A DNA stretch of 64,000 nt, taken from Prevotella sp. oral taxon 299 str. F0039 (GTDB lineage Bacteria; Bacteroidota; Bacteroidia; Bacteroidales; Bacteroidaceae). Shown one piece after another: positions 15,524 to 25,979 of this stretch. Position 1 is the first letter of the stretch. Every line of letters starts with the position of its first letter. The notes under the pieces are model-generated. The model did no database searches. It saw nothing but the letters and a program-made list of their open reading frames with translations, and was not told the origin of the DNA. The stretch lies in contig NC_022124.1 in assembly GCF_000163055.2 (NCBI RefSeq), positions 186,001 to 250,000 on the forward strand, read 5' to 3'. Position numbers and translations under genes: made by a program.

Positions 15524-16468
15524 ATGAATCTATCAACACTGGTGTTGGGCATTTTTACTATCGTGCAGCTCAACTGTGAGAATCTGTTTGATTGTCAACA
15601 TGATTCTTTGAAGAATGACTATGAATTCTTACCAACGTCTTATCGCCATTGGAATCCTCATAAATACTGGTGTAAGATGAATCATTTATCACAATCATTG
15701 GTGTCGTGTGGCGACTGGAAAGGAAGTTGGTCGTTGCCAGATATAGTGGCATTATGCGAAGTGGAGAATGATTCTGTGATGCGAGATCTAACACTTCGTG
15801 CTCCACTTAGAACGCTTCGATATCAATATGTCATGACTCAATCGCCCGATTTGCGTGGTATAGATGTGGCTTTGCTATATTCTCCTTTTACATTCTCATT
15901 ACTTCAATGTCATAGTGTGCGTGTTAATCCTATAAAAGGAATGCGCCCAACACGAGATATCTTATATGTTTCGGGGCGTGTGTTCAATGCTGATACTTTG
16001 CATATTATGGTGGTTCATGCTCCAAGTAGAATGGGAGGCGAACATTTTAGTAGGGCTTTTAGGTGTGAAGTAGCTAAGAAAATCAATGAAATAACAGATT
16101 CTATTCGCTCTACTTCGGTAAATCCTAATATCGCAATATTAGGAGATTTCAATGATTATGTGGGTAATTTGTCGCTTGAAATGCTATCTAATAATGGCTT
16201 GTTCGATATCTCTGCGAACGTAAAAGGATTGAATGGCACAAAGGGAACCTATAAATATAAAGGTGAATGGGATAGCTTAGACCATATATTTGTGAGTGAA
16301 CCACTGAGGAAATATTGGTTAGATTGCTTTATTAATGACGCAGATTTTCTTCTATGTAATGATGAAAAATATGGTGGGAAACAGCCTTTTAGGTGCTATA
16401 TAGGTGCAAAATACCATGAAGGATATAGCGATCATTTACCCTTAGTGGCTCATTTTGAATTTAAATAG
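15524..16468 (+). CDS. Endonuclease/exonuclease/phosphatase family protein
   Basis: This 314-residue protein belongs to the EEP superfamily. Motifs appear in order: VQLNCENLFD (start of fold, metal-binding Asn/Glu), VALCEVEN, VVHAPSR, GDFNDY (catalytic Asp/Asn) and YSDHLPLVAHF (catalytic Asp-His near the C-terminus). A hydrophobic N-terminus may be a signal or short anchor (LVLGIFTIVQL). Family members cleave nucleic acids or phosphoesters using a metal ion; the substrate cannot be predicted. It lies 16 bp after the transglycosylase gene and is probably co-transcribed. It converges on the PorE-like gene. Confidence 0.85.
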   Translation: MNLSTLVLGIFTIVQLNCENLFDCQHDSLKNDYEFLPTSYRHWNPHKYWCKMNHLSQSLVSCGDWKGSWSLPDIVALCEVENDSVMRDLTLRAPLRTLRYQYVMTQSPDLRGIDVALLYSPFTFSLLQCHSVRVNPIKGMRPTRDILYVSGRVFNADTLHIMVVHAPSRMGGEHFSRAFRCEVAKKINEITDSIRSTSVNPNIAILGDFNDYVGNLSLEMLSNNGLFDISANVKGLNGTKGTYKYKGEWDSLDHIFVSEPLRKYWLDCFINDADFLLCNDEKYGGKQPFRCYIGAKYHEGYSDHLPLVAHFEFK

Positions 16469-16488
16469 CGATGCTAAAAGGCTACTTT

Positions 16489-18555
16489 TTATTCGAAGAA
16501 GACGTTGGGTTCCTCTTTTGTTGAGGTAGTTTTCTTCGTTTCTTGTTTCTTAATTGTTGATTTTATATGTCCTTTTTCATCAAACATTCCATAGGTAGTG
16601 CGTAACACGATAAATTCAGTTCGGCGGTTTAATTGATTACAAATCTCTTGTTTTTCTTTGTCAAGTGATTGTATGAACGACTCGGTTAATGCGCTATCTT
16701 CTTTTAACCAAGGATATTTTTCGGTGAGTTTCTTCTTTATTTTCTTTGGTTTTTCTTTGCCATAGCCCACAGGAGTTAATCTTTCTGAAGAAATTCCGTG
16801 TGCAATTAGATAGTTAACAACGGCTTCTGCTCTTTTTTGAGATAGCTTTTTGTTGTATTCTTCGCTTCCTCTGTAATCGGTATGAGCGCTCAATTCTATT
16901 GTAACATTAGGATTTTCGTTGAGCAATTTCACTAATTCATCGAGCGAAGTGGTGCTCTCTGGACGAAGAGTTGCTTTGTCGAAATCATAGAAAATGTTAT
17001 CAATTAGCACCGGAGCAGTGATAGATGCCAATGGAAATTGCAAGACATGCTCTTTCGATTCGCTACTATTAGGAATCTCAATTTCTTCAGTATGGTTCAA
17101 GAAACCTTTGCAAGAAGCTAATATAAGGTATTTAACTCCTGGATTAACAGTTATTGTAAACGAGCCATCTGACTTGACTATGATACGCTTATTGGTTCCA
17201 TCATCACCTATAACATACACTTGTGAGGCAGGAAGTTCATAGCCATCGACTTCGTAGACCCAGCCTTTTATGGTTTGAATGATTTCTGGATACTCGAAAC
17301 TATAAATGTGATCGTATCCTCGTGCATCGTTTCTATTAGACGAAAAGAAGCCTCTGTTGTGAACGGTTTCAAAGGTAATGCCAAACTCATCGGCTGAAGT
17401 ATTGAGCGGATAGTTGGGGTGTTGCAATTCATATTGACCATTTTGATTGATAGCTGCAATGAAAATGTCAAGTCCTCCCAATCCTACATGACCATTACTA
17501 GAGAAGTATAAGTCGCCATTAGGGCGGAAACAAGGGAACATTTCGTCACCTTCTGTATTGATAGGGTCGCCTAAATTCTCAATGCTTGCTATGCCTGAGG
17601 TGGTCAATTGTGCTCTCCAGATATCCAATCCGCCTTTACCTCCAGGCATATCACTTACAAAATAGAGCCAATTTCCATCGGGAGAGATGGCGGGATGGGC
17701 GAAAGTAGAGAGTGTATCGTTTGTTATTTTAAGTTGATTAGCCTTCGCCCACGATGCATCACTGCGATTTGAGGTCATAATTTGTGCGTAACGAGGATAA
17801 GAAGGATCGCTAGCACATTGTGTTAAGTACATTGTTCGCAAGTCAGGAGAAAAGCAACAAGCCCCTTCATCGTATGCAGTATTGAGCCCACCAACCACTG
17901 GTTCGGGCTTACTCCATACACCTTTATCATTCTTTTCTGATACAAATATATCCCCATTCTTTGTTCCTGTAACTCCATTTACATCGTCTCCCATAGCCTC
18001 ATTGCGTGTAGATGAGAAATAAAGTCGATTGATTTCGTTACCAAGGAACATGGGACAATAATCGCTTCGACGTGAATTAAATATGTCCATGCGCTTAACT
18101 ATATACTTAGAGCCTATCTCTTTTGCCTTAATAGCTTGTTGAGCCGATTGCAATCCGTTTTGTGCTATAGTGTTTTGAGGTAGCGTATCGAGGATAGCTT
18201 TAAACTCTTTGATAGCCTCTTTGTAGTATCCTGCTTTTAAAAGTTGCTGTGCATAGTTGGTTCTTTGCGATATGTTGAGTTGCTGATTATATCGTATTGA
18301 GTTGTTATAGGCTGATATTGCCTTTTGAGTGAAATTAATTTTTTGATAGCAAAAAGCCATTTTTGAAGCCGTTTGACCACGCAAAGAGCGGTCTTTTGCA
18401 GGTATTTTAGCATAACCTTGACGGTATTGTTCGGCTGCATCATAATACTCTCCGATAGCAAAAAGCTTGTCGCCTTTCTTAATATTGCGTTCTGCTCCAC
18501 AGGAAAAGCACATGAAACAGAGGAATAATAATATGTAATTGATATAATGTTTCAC
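16489..18555 (-). CDS. PorE-like OmpA-family lipoprotein (type IX secretion)
   Basis: This 688-residue protein starts with a lipoprotein signal (FLCFMCFSCGAE). It then has TPR-like helices (about 25-140), a beta-propeller of PD40/WD40-like repeats with signatures such as CCFSPDLRTMY, AISPDGNWLYFVSD and FRPNGDLYFSSN (about 160-440), a carboxypeptidase-regulatory-like beta domain (about 445-520), and a C-terminal OmpA domain (IFYDFDKATLRPES, HTDYRGSEEYN). This order is that of PorE, the peptidoglycan-binding lipoprotein that anchors the type IX secretion machine. The propeller-plus-OmpA build also occurs in other Bacteroidota proteins, so the exact orthology needs checking. No other por genes are in the window. 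Confidence 0.75.
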   Translation of the reverse strand: MKHYINYILLFLCFMCFSCGAERNIKKGDKLFAIGEYYDAAEQYRQGYAKIPAKDRSLRGQTASKMAFCYQKINFTQKAISAYNNSIRYNQQLNISQRTNYAQQLLKAGYYKEAIKEFKAILDTLPQNTIAQNGLQSAQQAIKAKEIGSKYIVKRMDIFNSRRSDYCPMFLGNEINRLYFSSTRNEAMGDDVNGVTGTKNGDIFVSEKNDKGVWSKPEPVVGGLNTAYDEGACCFSPDLRTMYLTQCASDPSYPRYAQIMTSNRSDASWAKANQLKITNDTLSTFAHPAISPDGNWLYFVSDMPGGKGGLDIWRAQLTTSGIASIENLGDPINTEGDEMFPCFRPNGDLYFSSNGHVGLGGLDIFIAAINQNGQYELQHPNYPLNTSADEFGITFETVHNRGFFSSNRNDARGYDHIYSFEYPEIIQTIKGWVYEVDGYELPASQVYVIGDDGTNKRIIVKSDGSFTITVNPGVKYLILASCKGFLNHTEEIEIPNSSESKEHVLQFPLASITAPVLIDNIFYDFDKATLRPESTTSLDELVKLLNENPNVTIELSAHTDYRGSEEYNKKLSQKRAEAVVNYLIAHGISSERLTPVGYGKEKPKKIKKKLTEKYPWLKEDSALTESFIQSLDKEKQEICNQLNRRTEFIVLRTTYGMFDEKGHIKSTIKKQETKKTTSTKEEPNVFFE

Positions 18556-18612
18556 AGTATTTGTTTTATGATAAAGACGCTTTGGGTTGCTTTTTATTGT
18601 GTTGGGGGGTGC

Positions 18613-20643
18613 TTACTTTTCGTTGAACGGAATGCGATAGTTGCAACCATTTTTCCAATTAGAACAGCCATAGGCACTCTTGCCCTTTATAATAATGCCC
18701 TCCTTGCATTGTGGACACACTGTTCCTGTAATGTTTTCTGAAGATGAAGCCTGTACTTTTGAGTCTTTCTTTGCATCTTTTACCTTTTGTGTTGCTTTGA
18801 CTTTACTCTTTTGAACAATGCGTTTTTTAAGGTCTTCTTTTGTTGTTACGCACACTCTTCGATTAGAATTGTCGCTTAAAACCTGCTGAACAATTTGATT
18901 CATTTGCTCCTTTAGCTCCTCAATAAATGATGAGGGATCGTATTTTTGATGTTCAATATCACGCAATTTCTTTTCCCAAATACCTGTAAGTTCAGCACTT
19001 TTAAGGAGTTCTTCATGAATAGTGTCGATGAGTTGAACACCTGTTGGAGTGGCAAGAATGTTCTTTCTCTCGCGACGAATATAGTTTCTTTTAAACAAAG
19101 TCTCTATAATTCCTGCTCGAGAAGATGGTCGTCCGATTCCATTTTCTTTGAGAGCAAGACGCAATGTTTCGTCTTCTACAAACTTACCAGCTGTTTCCAT
19201 TGCTCTAAGAAGGGTGGCTTCGGTGTACAATTTAGGTGGAGTGGTATTCTTTTGACTTAAAGTTGGTTCGTGACTGCCTTGTTCTCCTTTGGTGAAAGTG
19301 GGCAAAGTGCGTTCTTCTTCACTTTCTTTCTTCTCGTCATCATTGTTTTGTTGCACCTCGTTTACATAGATTGCTCGCCAACCTTCTTCTAATATTTCTT
19401 TGCCATTAGCCTTAAACTCGATGTTATTTACAATGCCTAAGACTGTTGTAGTGGCAATTTTACAATCGGGATAGAACACACCTATAAAGCGTTTAGCAAT
19501 AAGTTGATAAACGTTCTTTTCCATATCACTGAGGTTATGTATAGGAACTCCAGTGGGAATGATGGCGTGGTGGTCGGTTACTTTTGAGTTGTCGAATACC
19601 TTTTTGCTTTTGATGAGCTTCTTGCCCATAAGGGGTTGAAGAAGATTTTCATAGCCTTTTAAACCTTGAAGGATATTAGGACACTTGGCATAGATATCAT
19701 CACTGAGGTATTGAGTATCGACACGAGGATAGGTTGTGAACTTTTTTTCGTATAAGCTCTGTATTAAATTGAGTGTGGTTTCTGCTGAATAGCCATACTT
19801 TTTGTTACATTCTACCTGCAAAGAGGTTAGGTCGAAGAGTCGGGGAGGGGCTTCTGTACCTCGCTTCTTTTGTACATCTGTAACCTCAAAGTTATAATCT
19901 TCTATTGCAGCAAAAGCCTTTTCGCCTTCTTCTTTATTTGTAAACTTGCCCGAAGTGGCAGTAAATAAGGTGTTACGATATATGGTTGAGAGTACCCAAT
20001 AAGGCTCACTTACGAATGATTCGATTTCTTTTTGGCGATTGACAATGAGTGCAAGGGTTGGAGTTTGAACTCTTCCTACTGATAGAACCTGCTTGTTTTG
20101 ACCATATTTGAGGGTATATAAGCGGGTGGCATTCATTCCTAATATCCAATCACCTATGGCTCTTGATAGTCCTGCAAGGTATAATGGACGATAAAGTTCT
20201 TCGTCTTTAAGGTTATTAAAACCCTCTTTGATAGACTCTTCTGTAAGAGATGAAATCCAAAGACGCTTTATAGGGCAAGTTGCTTGAGTTTTTTGAATAA
20301 CCCAACGCTGAATTAATTCACCTTCTTGTCCTGCATCTCCGCAGTTAATAATCATCTCTGCGTCTTTCATTAGCTTTTCAATAACGGCGAATTGTTTGTG
20401 AATTCCTTTATCGTCAATGAGTTTAATGCCAAATCGAGTGGGAATCATAGGGAGTGAACTGAGGCTCCAATGCTTCCATTTTTCAGTGTAATCGTTGGGC
20501 TCTTTTAAGGTACAAAGGTGTCCAAAGGTCCAAGTTACTTGGTAACCATTGCCCTCCATATATCCATCTCGTGACGAATTGGCTCCTAAAATATGGGCAA
20601 TATCACGAGCAACGCTTGGCTTTTCTGCTATGCAAACTATCAT
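18613..20643 (-). CDS. topB: DNA topoisomerase III
   Basis: This 676-residue type IA topoisomerase starts with the Toprim region (IVCIAEKPSVARDIA, then GDAGQEGELIQRW). The active-site tyrosine lies in FTTYPRVDTQYLS (about residue 305). Family motifs such as SVGRVQTPTLAL and NGIGRPSSRAGIIETL follow, and a C-terminal zinc-ribbon-like segment has paired cysteines (CPQCKEG, GCSNWKNGC). It relaxes and decatenates DNA via a transient single-strand break. Such TopB proteins occur both on the chromosome and on Bacteroides conjugative elements; here the neighbours look chromosomal. The length matches the family. Confidence 0.93.
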   Translation of the reverse strand: MIVCIAEKPSVARDIAHILGANSSRDGYMEGNGYQVTWTFGHLCTLKEPNDYTEKWKHWSLSSLPMIPTRFGIKLIDDKGIHKQFAVIEKLMKDAEMIINCGDAGQEGELIQRWVIQKTQATCPIKRLWISSLTEESIKEGFNNLKDEELYRPLYLAGLSRAIGDWILGMNATRLYTLKYGQNKQVLSVGRVQTPTLALIVNRQKEIESFVSEPYWVLSTIYRNTLFTATSGKFTNKEEGEKAFAAIEDYNFEVTDVQKKRGTEAPPRLFDLTSLQVECNKKYGYSAETTLNLIQSLYEKKFTTYPRVDTQYLSDDIYAKCPNILQGLKGYENLLQPLMGKKLIKSKKVFDNSKVTDHHAIIPTGVPIHNLSDMEKNVYQLIAKRFIGVFYPDCKIATTTVLGIVNNIEFKANGKEILEEGWRAIYVNEVQQNNDDEKKESEEERTLPTFTKGEQGSHEPTLSQKNTTPPKLYTEATLLRAMETAGKFVEDETLRLALKENGIGRPSSRAGIIETLFKRNYIRRERKNILATPTGVQLIDTIHEELLKSAELTGIWEKKLRDIEHQKYDPSSFIEELKEQMNQIVQQVLSDNSNRRVCVTTKEDLKKRIVQKSKVKATQKVKDAKKDSKVQASSSENITGTVCPQCKEGIIIKGKSAYGCSNWKNGCNYRIPFNEK

Positions 20644-20804
20644 TAATCAGGTGTGTTATTTAGTGCAAATTTACTAAAAATAGAGCACATTTAGGCTGAT
20701 TTGGCTTTTTATTAACGCTCAAAACGTTTCTTTTAAGATGTAATGACTAATAATTAAAATCCTATCTTCTTGCTTTTTATTTCTATATCTTTCACTTTGG
20801 GCTG

Positions 20805-20892
20805 TAAAAGGATAGCTTTTAGGAGGTAAAACCTATGATATTTCAAGGTAAAAGCAATGCTTTCTCATTGTTAAAGCAGTGCTTTTATTGGA
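20805..20892. repeat. 22-bp-period palindromic repeat array A
   Basis: Four units start at 20805, 20827, 20849 and 20871, exactly 22 bp apart. The core is TAAAAGCAATGCTTTT, a near-perfect palindrome, followed by six less conserved bases. The second unit is the most degenerate. It lies in the 497-bp gap between topB and the HAD gene, which otherwise holds only a terminator (20990). See findings for the other four arrays. Confidence 0.75.
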
Positions 20893-20989
20893 GAGAAACT
20901 TTTTATTTAAAGTAGAAAAATATAATGATGATGTCATATACCTGAAGGATCATCTAGATATAGATGAATAGTAGTTGGAATAAAAATAA

Positions 20990-21042
20990 AAGGAACAGTT
21001 TCTTTTCGACTCGTTTTTATGTCGGAAGAAACTGCTCCTTTC
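20990..21042 (-). terminator. Long hairpin terminator
   Basis: The inverted arms AGGAACAGTTTCTT and AAGAAACTGCTCCT (with GTCGG/TCGAC extensions and a T-rich loop) form a strong stem. On the minus strand it runs into TTTTATTTTTATT. It lies about 100 bp downstream of the HAD gene and probably ends that transcript. Confidence 0.7.
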
Positions 21043-21140
21043 TTATCTAAAATAAAAAATTTGTCTTTCTTTTATTTATTTTTATATCATAAGACTTATT
21101 TGTTTGATAATAAACTGATTTTGAGTTGATTATAAGTTTA

Positions 21141-21563
21141 CTAAAAATTCCACCAATGTTTCTTCTTTGGTGCTTCCTGTTTTACTGACAATTGTTCTCT
21201 AATGAGTTGTCTATAAGTCTTGTTTTGACTGATCATTCGGTATATCTGCCCCCATTCTGGTAGCCCACCAACATTTCTGTCATCAATGAAAAAGTCAGCC
21301 TTTAGTTTTCTAGAAAAGTGATTATTCTTTTCTTTTTCTTCTTCAGGATAATCTTTATTCACTGCATAGAACTCAACACCTCTTGCTCGACACCATTCAA
21401 CAGCTTCGTCTAAGAGAGCCCCTTCTCTAACACTCCATAGAATTAAACGATGCTGATCTTTGATAAGCATTTTGAGAGTATCTATAGCAAAGGGAACTTC
21501 TTTCCCTATTTCTGGATATTTGTGTTCTACAATTGTTCCATCAAAATCAACGGCAATAATCAT
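21141..21563 (-). CDS. Small HAD-superfamily phosphatase-like protein
   Basis: This 140-residue protein has the HAD motif I (VDFDGTIVE, with both aspartates), a motif II-like LILWSVREG, and a late acidic motif (FFIDDRNVGG). It resembles the small BT0820-type hydrolases of Bacteroidota. HAD enzymes use the first Asp as nucleophile to transfer or remove phosphate. The substrate is unknown. It follows the tyrosine-kinase gene by 41 bp in the same orientation, so a role linked to polysaccharide export is possible but unproven. Confidence 0.8.
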   Translation of the reverse strand: MIIAVDFDGTIVEHKYPEIGKEVPFAIDTLKMLIKDQHRLILWSVREGALLDEAVEWCRARGVEFYAVNKDYPEEEKEKNNHFSRKLKADFFIDDRNVGGLPEWGQIYRMISQNKTYRQLIREQLSVKQEAPKKKHWWNF

Positions 21564-21604
21564 ACTTCTTATAATTAATGTGAATTTATAATTTAGATGA
21601 CAAC

Positions 21605-24082
21605 TTATAATTTAACAGAAGTGTCGTTTTTGTTTCCGTAATGGCTATTCGCATAATTGCCATATGAGCCGTAATTACCGTATTTTCCATATTTACCATA
21701 CTTGCCATACTTTCCGTATCCGTAGTAATAGCCGTACTTTTTCTTAGACATGTCAATACCATTGATGACGATGCTCATATTAGGAAGTTTGTTTTCTCGG
21801 GCTAAAGCATTAATGAATTTAAAGCTGTCTTTAGGAGTATAGTCAGCACGACATACGTAAACAGTGGTGTTTGCAACACGTGCTATTTGTAAAGTATCGG
21901 TAACAAGTCCGATTGGTGCGGTATCGATAATAACGTAATCATAATCTTCTTTCAATAGATTTATAATCTTTTCTAACGAAGGACGAGCGATAAGCTCTGC
22001 AGGGTTAGGTGGAATAGGACCTGACATTAATAGGTCTAAGTTATTATTTACCTCTGAAGGAAGAATTTGTCTACGGATGTCTTCTTTTGTTGGATTATCT
22101 AAGACTAATACATTTGTGATACCATTGGTGTGATTATCTATTTCGAATAGTTCTGCAAGACGAGGCTTACGAATATCAAGTCCGACAAGAATAACTTTCT
22201 TGTTGAGGAGTCCAAAGCTCACTGCAAGGTTCGCTGCGTTGAATGTTTTACCTTCACCTGATGTGGTTGAAGTAAATATTACGACCTTTTCATTCTGCTT
22301 TAACATGAACTGTAGGTTTGTACGAATAGATCTAAAGATCTCTTCCATTTGATTATTTTGATTTTCACGAACAACGATATCGCCTCTTGTTTTAGCTGAA
22401 TCATTAGCTACAGCAACATCTGCAAGGATTGGGAGATTGGTAAGTTTTTCAACGTCATTATGTCCTTCGATCTTGTAATTTAGTAGTTGTAGCAACATAA
22501 TAATTAAGGTAGGAATAGCCAAACCTATAACTAATGCAATGATAAAGACAATGTTGTTCTTTGGACTTATCTTACCCATTGAGCTTGGAGCATCAACCAA
22601 TCTACCCTTATCAGCTGTTGCTGCGAGGGAAATAGAGTTCTCTTCACGCTTTTGAAGCAACATTAAATAAAGTCCAGACTTCACATCTTGTTGTCTACCA
22701 ATTTGTGTCATGATGCGCTCTTGTTCAGGGGTTGCGCTAATTTGACCTTGATAGCGTCCGAATTGAGACGCTATACTGTTGCGTTGAATCTCCATACTTC
22801 TACGAGCTTGACTCATTGCACGACGGATACTTCCAATCAAATCATCTAGTTGAGTTGTGATAGTTGTAACCACAGGACTTGTTTCTGAAGCACTACCTAG
22901 GCGTCGGTTGCGCTCAAGGACTAGTTCGTTATATTTATTTATAAGTGCAGTAGCACTTTGATCTGTTAGACCCACATTAGATGGAAGAGTTTGATATTTA
23001 GTTCCAGATTGATTCATATAGTCGCTAATACTATTTAATAAAGAAACTTGAGTATTAGCTTCAGTAAGCTTTTGTTCGTAACTATCTGCATTACCCATTG
23101 CTTGTCCTGCGTTCATGTCAATCTGAACGATGCGGTTTCTCTTTTTGAAACTTTCTAAAGCACCTTCTGTTGCGCCCAATTCTGCATTGATTTTTTCAAG
23201 ACGGCTATTGATAAATTCTTCTGTATTTCTAGCAATCTCATTCTTATCTTCATTAGCTTGACGATTATATACGTTGATAAGTTGAACTAAATAATCTTTT
23301 GCACGTTGTGGATGTTCATCGGTAAGAGAAATTTGTGCAATTGAGGTTGTATTTTCATTTGGTGTGACAGACAATGCACCTGCGTATTTATAAGCTGCTA
23401 CCGAAGGTGATTGGATGGTTACAAATATTGTTTCACCATTGTTAAGTGAGTAGATTCCATTGTGACGGAAACTAAGAACACCAGCACGAGTGTTAATGGT
23501 TTGAGGTAGTTTTGTAAGTATTTTATCTATAGAATATGGACCGCTTTCCTTTTCAGAGCCTATTGGAAGACTAAAAGAACCTGTGACATGATAATTATTT
23601 CCGTTGCGAGTTATAGCCAAAGAAATAGGACTTGATAATCTATCAAGGTTTGCTGGATCGATGTCAACGTTGATTGGTTGGTTGCCATAAAGAGTGAGGT
23701 TCTTAATTCGTCCGTCTGTATTATAATTTACATACAGCTTTAAATCTCTTACAGCAGCTTCGGCTAAATCGTGTGATTTGATAATTTCTATCTCATTAAA
23801 TAAACCTGTTGAGTTCGAAATTGTACCGAGACTTGTTGCGCTTTGTATAGCACTTCTGCTACTTCTTGTGCGCTCTTCTTCTTTAATTAGCATCTTTGCT
23901 GAAACTCGATAAATTGGAGTTGTGTAGCGAAGATAAGCTTGTGCCAGTCCAAGACATATAAGAACAGAGAAAATAATCCACTTCCAATTAAGGAATAGTG
24001 AGGTGGTTAAGGTCTGTAAGTCTAATAAAGAATTCCCTTTTTCTTCTTTAGTTTCTTGGTCAAAAACGATTTTTTCTTCCAT
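21605..24082 (-). CDS. Wzc-type polysaccharide export tyrosine autokinase
   Basis: This 825-residue fusion has an N-terminal Wzz/chain-length domain with two membrane helices (about 35-50 and 510-530) around a long periplasmic coiled-coil region (about 270-480). The cytoplasmic BY-kinase domain has Walker A (TSGEGKTFNAANLA, about 605), Walker A' (VGLDIRKPR) and Walker B (YDYVIIDTAP). The tail is an unusually regular tyrosine cluster of YGK/YGN repeats, the site of cycling autophosphorylation. The protein controls polymer length and export of capsule or exopolysaccharide. It follows rfbA, 152 bp away in the same orientation, but no glycosyltransferases are nearby. Confidence 0.92.
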   Translation of the reverse strand: MEEKIVFDQETKEEKGNSLLDLQTLTTSLFLNWKWIIFSVLICLGLAQAYLRYTTPIYRVSAKMLIKEEERTRSSRSAIQSATSLGTISNSTGLFNEIEIIKSHDLAEAAVRDLKLYVNYNTDGRIKNLTLYGNQPINVDIDPANLDRLSSPISLAITRNGNNYHVTGSFSLPIGSEKESGPYSIDKILTKLPQTINTRAGVLSFRHNGIYSLNNGETIFVTIQSPSVAAYKYAGALSVTPNENTTSIAQISLTDEHPQRAKDYLVQLINVYNRQANEDKNEIARNTEEFINSRLEKINAELGATEGALESFKKRNRIVQIDMNAGQAMGNADSYEQKLTEANTQVSLLNSISDYMNQSGTKYQTLPSNVGLTDQSATALINKYNELVLERNRRLGSASETSPVVTTITTQLDDLIGSIRRAMSQARRSMEIQRNSIASQFGRYQGQISATPEQERIMTQIGRQQDVKSGLYLMLLQKREENSISLAATADKGRLVDAPSSMGKISPKNNIVFIIALVIGLAIPTLIIMLLQLLNYKIEGHNDVEKLTNLPILADVAVANDSAKTRGDIVVRENQNNQMEEIFRSIRTNLQFMLKQNEKVVIFTSTTSGEGKTFNAANLAVSFGLLNKKVILVGLDIRKPRLAELFEIDNHTNGITNVLVLDNPTKEDIRRQILPSEVNNNLDLLMSGPIPPNPAELIARPSLEKIINLLKEDYDYVIIDTAPIGLVTDTLQIARVANTTVYVCRADYTPKDSFKFINALARENKLPNMSIVINGIDMSKKKYGYYYGYGKYGKYGKYGKYGNYGSYGNYANSHYGNKNDTSVKL

Positions 24083-24234
24083 AGTTTGTTGTTATTTCTT
24101 TTTATTTAGATTCTTCTTTTAGATGCGTGATACTAGCCTTTATAAAATGCTATCATTTTTTTGATAATAATTAGTTAAGTATCGTCGCATTGTTACTACT
24201 CATTTTCTTCTTGTTGTATCTATAAATAGTTTTG

Positions 24235-25119
24235 TTATCTATTTTTTTCTTGAGCCAAATGTAGTAAATATTGGCCGTATTGGTTCTTTATCATTGGTTG
24301 CGCTAAACTAATAAGTTGTTCTTTTGTTAGCCACCCATTTAAGTAAGCAATTTCTTCAATGCAGGCAATTTTTAACCCTTGTCGTTTTTCAACAGTTTCG
24401 ATAAAGGCACTTGCATCGAAAAGACTTTCATGTGTTCCTGTATCTAACCATGCAAAACCTCTCTGTAACGTTTGTACTTTTAGCTTGTTTTGTGCTAAAT
24501 AATGTTGGTTTACTGAGGTTATTTCTAGTTCTCCTCGTGCGCTAGGTTTTATGTTTTGGGCAACTTGAACTACGCTATTGGGATAGAAATAAAGCCCCAC
24601 AACGGCATAATTACTTTTAGGATTTTGTGGCTTTTCTTCAATACTTGTACAATTATTATGGTCATCGAATGTTGCAACACCATATCTTTCGGGGTCATTA
24701 ACATAATAACCAAAAACGGTTGCATTATTGTTTTTTTCTGCTTCTGTAACACTATTTCTTAATAATCCAGTAAAACCAGAACCATAAAAAATATTGTCTC
24801 CTAATACCAAACAGACGCTATCGCTACCTATGAATTCTTTTCCTATGATAAAAGCTTGTGCTAATCCATCAGGAGAGGGTTGTTCTGCATAAGTGAATTG
24901 TACACCCCATTGACTTCCATTGCCAAGTAATCGTTTAAAAGATGGCAAATCATAAGGAGTGGATATAATAAGAATTTCCTGGATTCCAGCAAGCATTAGT
25001 ACCGATAATGGATAATAAATCATGGGCTTATCATATATCGGCATGAGCTGTTTGCTTATTCCTTTTGTGATAGGATACAATCTCGTACCTGAACCACCAG
25101 CTAGAATTATTCCTTTCAT
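24235..25119 (-). CDS. rfbA: Glucose-1-phosphate thymidylyltransferase
   Basis: This 294-residue protein is a full-length RfbA/RmlA. It starts with the nucleotide-binding signature [16 protein letters not shown], then [26 protein letters not shown] and the later [12 protein letters not shown]. It joins dTTP and glucose-1-phosphate to make dTDP-glucose, the first step toward dTDP-rhamnose and related sugars for surface polysaccharides. The other rfb genes are not adjacent. It lies upstream of the Wzc-type kinase gene in the same direction. Confidence 0.95.
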   Translation of the reverse strand: MKGIILAGGSGTRLYPITKGISKQLMPIYDKPMIYYPLSVLMLAGIQEILIISTPYDLPSFKRLLGNGSQWGVQFTYAEQPSPDGLAQAFIIGKEFIGSDSVCLVLGDNIFYGSGFTGLLRNSVTEAEKNNNATVFGYYVNDPERYGVATFDDHNNCTSIEEKPQNPKSNYAVVGLYFYPNSVVQVAQNIKPSARGELEITSVNQHYLAQNKLKVQTLQRGFAWLDTGTHESLFDASAFIETVEKRQGLKIACIEEIAYLNGWLTKEQLISLAQPMIKNQYGQYLLHLAQEKNR

Positions 25120-25398
25120 GCAGTGTTCTTTAAATCAGAGTATTTAAAATAATGACGTGATACAATAGTAAATAATCTCAATATTTAATTATTATTAACA
25201 ATAATGTGCACAAAGGTAATGATAAATTCCGAAAGTATAGTGAATTACAAAGAATTTCTTTTGAATTTATCACTATTTGATTTAATAATAAAAGAAAACC
25301 TTCATTGAAAATATTATTTGAATTGAGAAAGATGAAAGATTGGATTGTAATTTTTTTTAGCATTCATGAAAACTGATAAATCTACAGAGAAAGTAGAA

Positions 25399-25486
25399 CA
25401 AAAGGGTTGAGTTCTCGAGGTAAAAGCATAGTGTTTACAGTGTAATAGCATTGTTTTTAGGAGATAATAGCACTGCTTTTACCTTT
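25399..25486. repeat. 22-bp-period palindromic repeat array B
   Basis: Units start at 25399, 25421, 25443 and 25465, each exactly 22 bp after the last, with cores such as TAAAAGCATAGTGTTT, TAATAGCATTGTTTTT and TAATAGCACTGCTTTT. It is the same family as array A and lies in an otherwise gene-free kilobase. Confidence 0.7.
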
Positions 25487-25979
25487 CAATAATAGGCTTC
25501 TTTGTGCAAAAAAATGTGATTGTCTGATTGGGTAGAGATAATCCTAGACTTGTATTAGAAGTTGACAATCTTTAGGTTATAAAAATAATGGTGCGTTCTA
25601 ATACTATAATAATAGAATAAATGAGATTTGATTATTTTGTTTTAGTTAGAGTTTTGGATTGAAAATTTTTATAAATCTGTTATTTATTTCAATGTGTTTG
25701 TAGTTTTTCTTATACGTGTAATCTTCTTTTTGGGGGAAATATGATAATTTATTATTTTAGCTTTGAGAGAGAGTTAATGTGTATGAAAATATAGTAATGA
25801 GATTTGATTACTATGAAGTTGTAAACAATTGGTTATTAGATTGATGTATTTTGTATAACAGAGTTCCGTTAGATGTCTTTTCTTTCGATGCCTATGAGAA
25901 GCGTATTGAGAAAATATCATTTCTCTTGCAGAGTAGTTTGTATAAGGCGTAAAGGATATTTAATAAGGTAAAATAATAT

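Noticed and set aside
20805..20892. CRISPR array
   Set aside because: Units are spaced at 22 bp with no unique spacers of 26-40 bp, and no cas genes are present.
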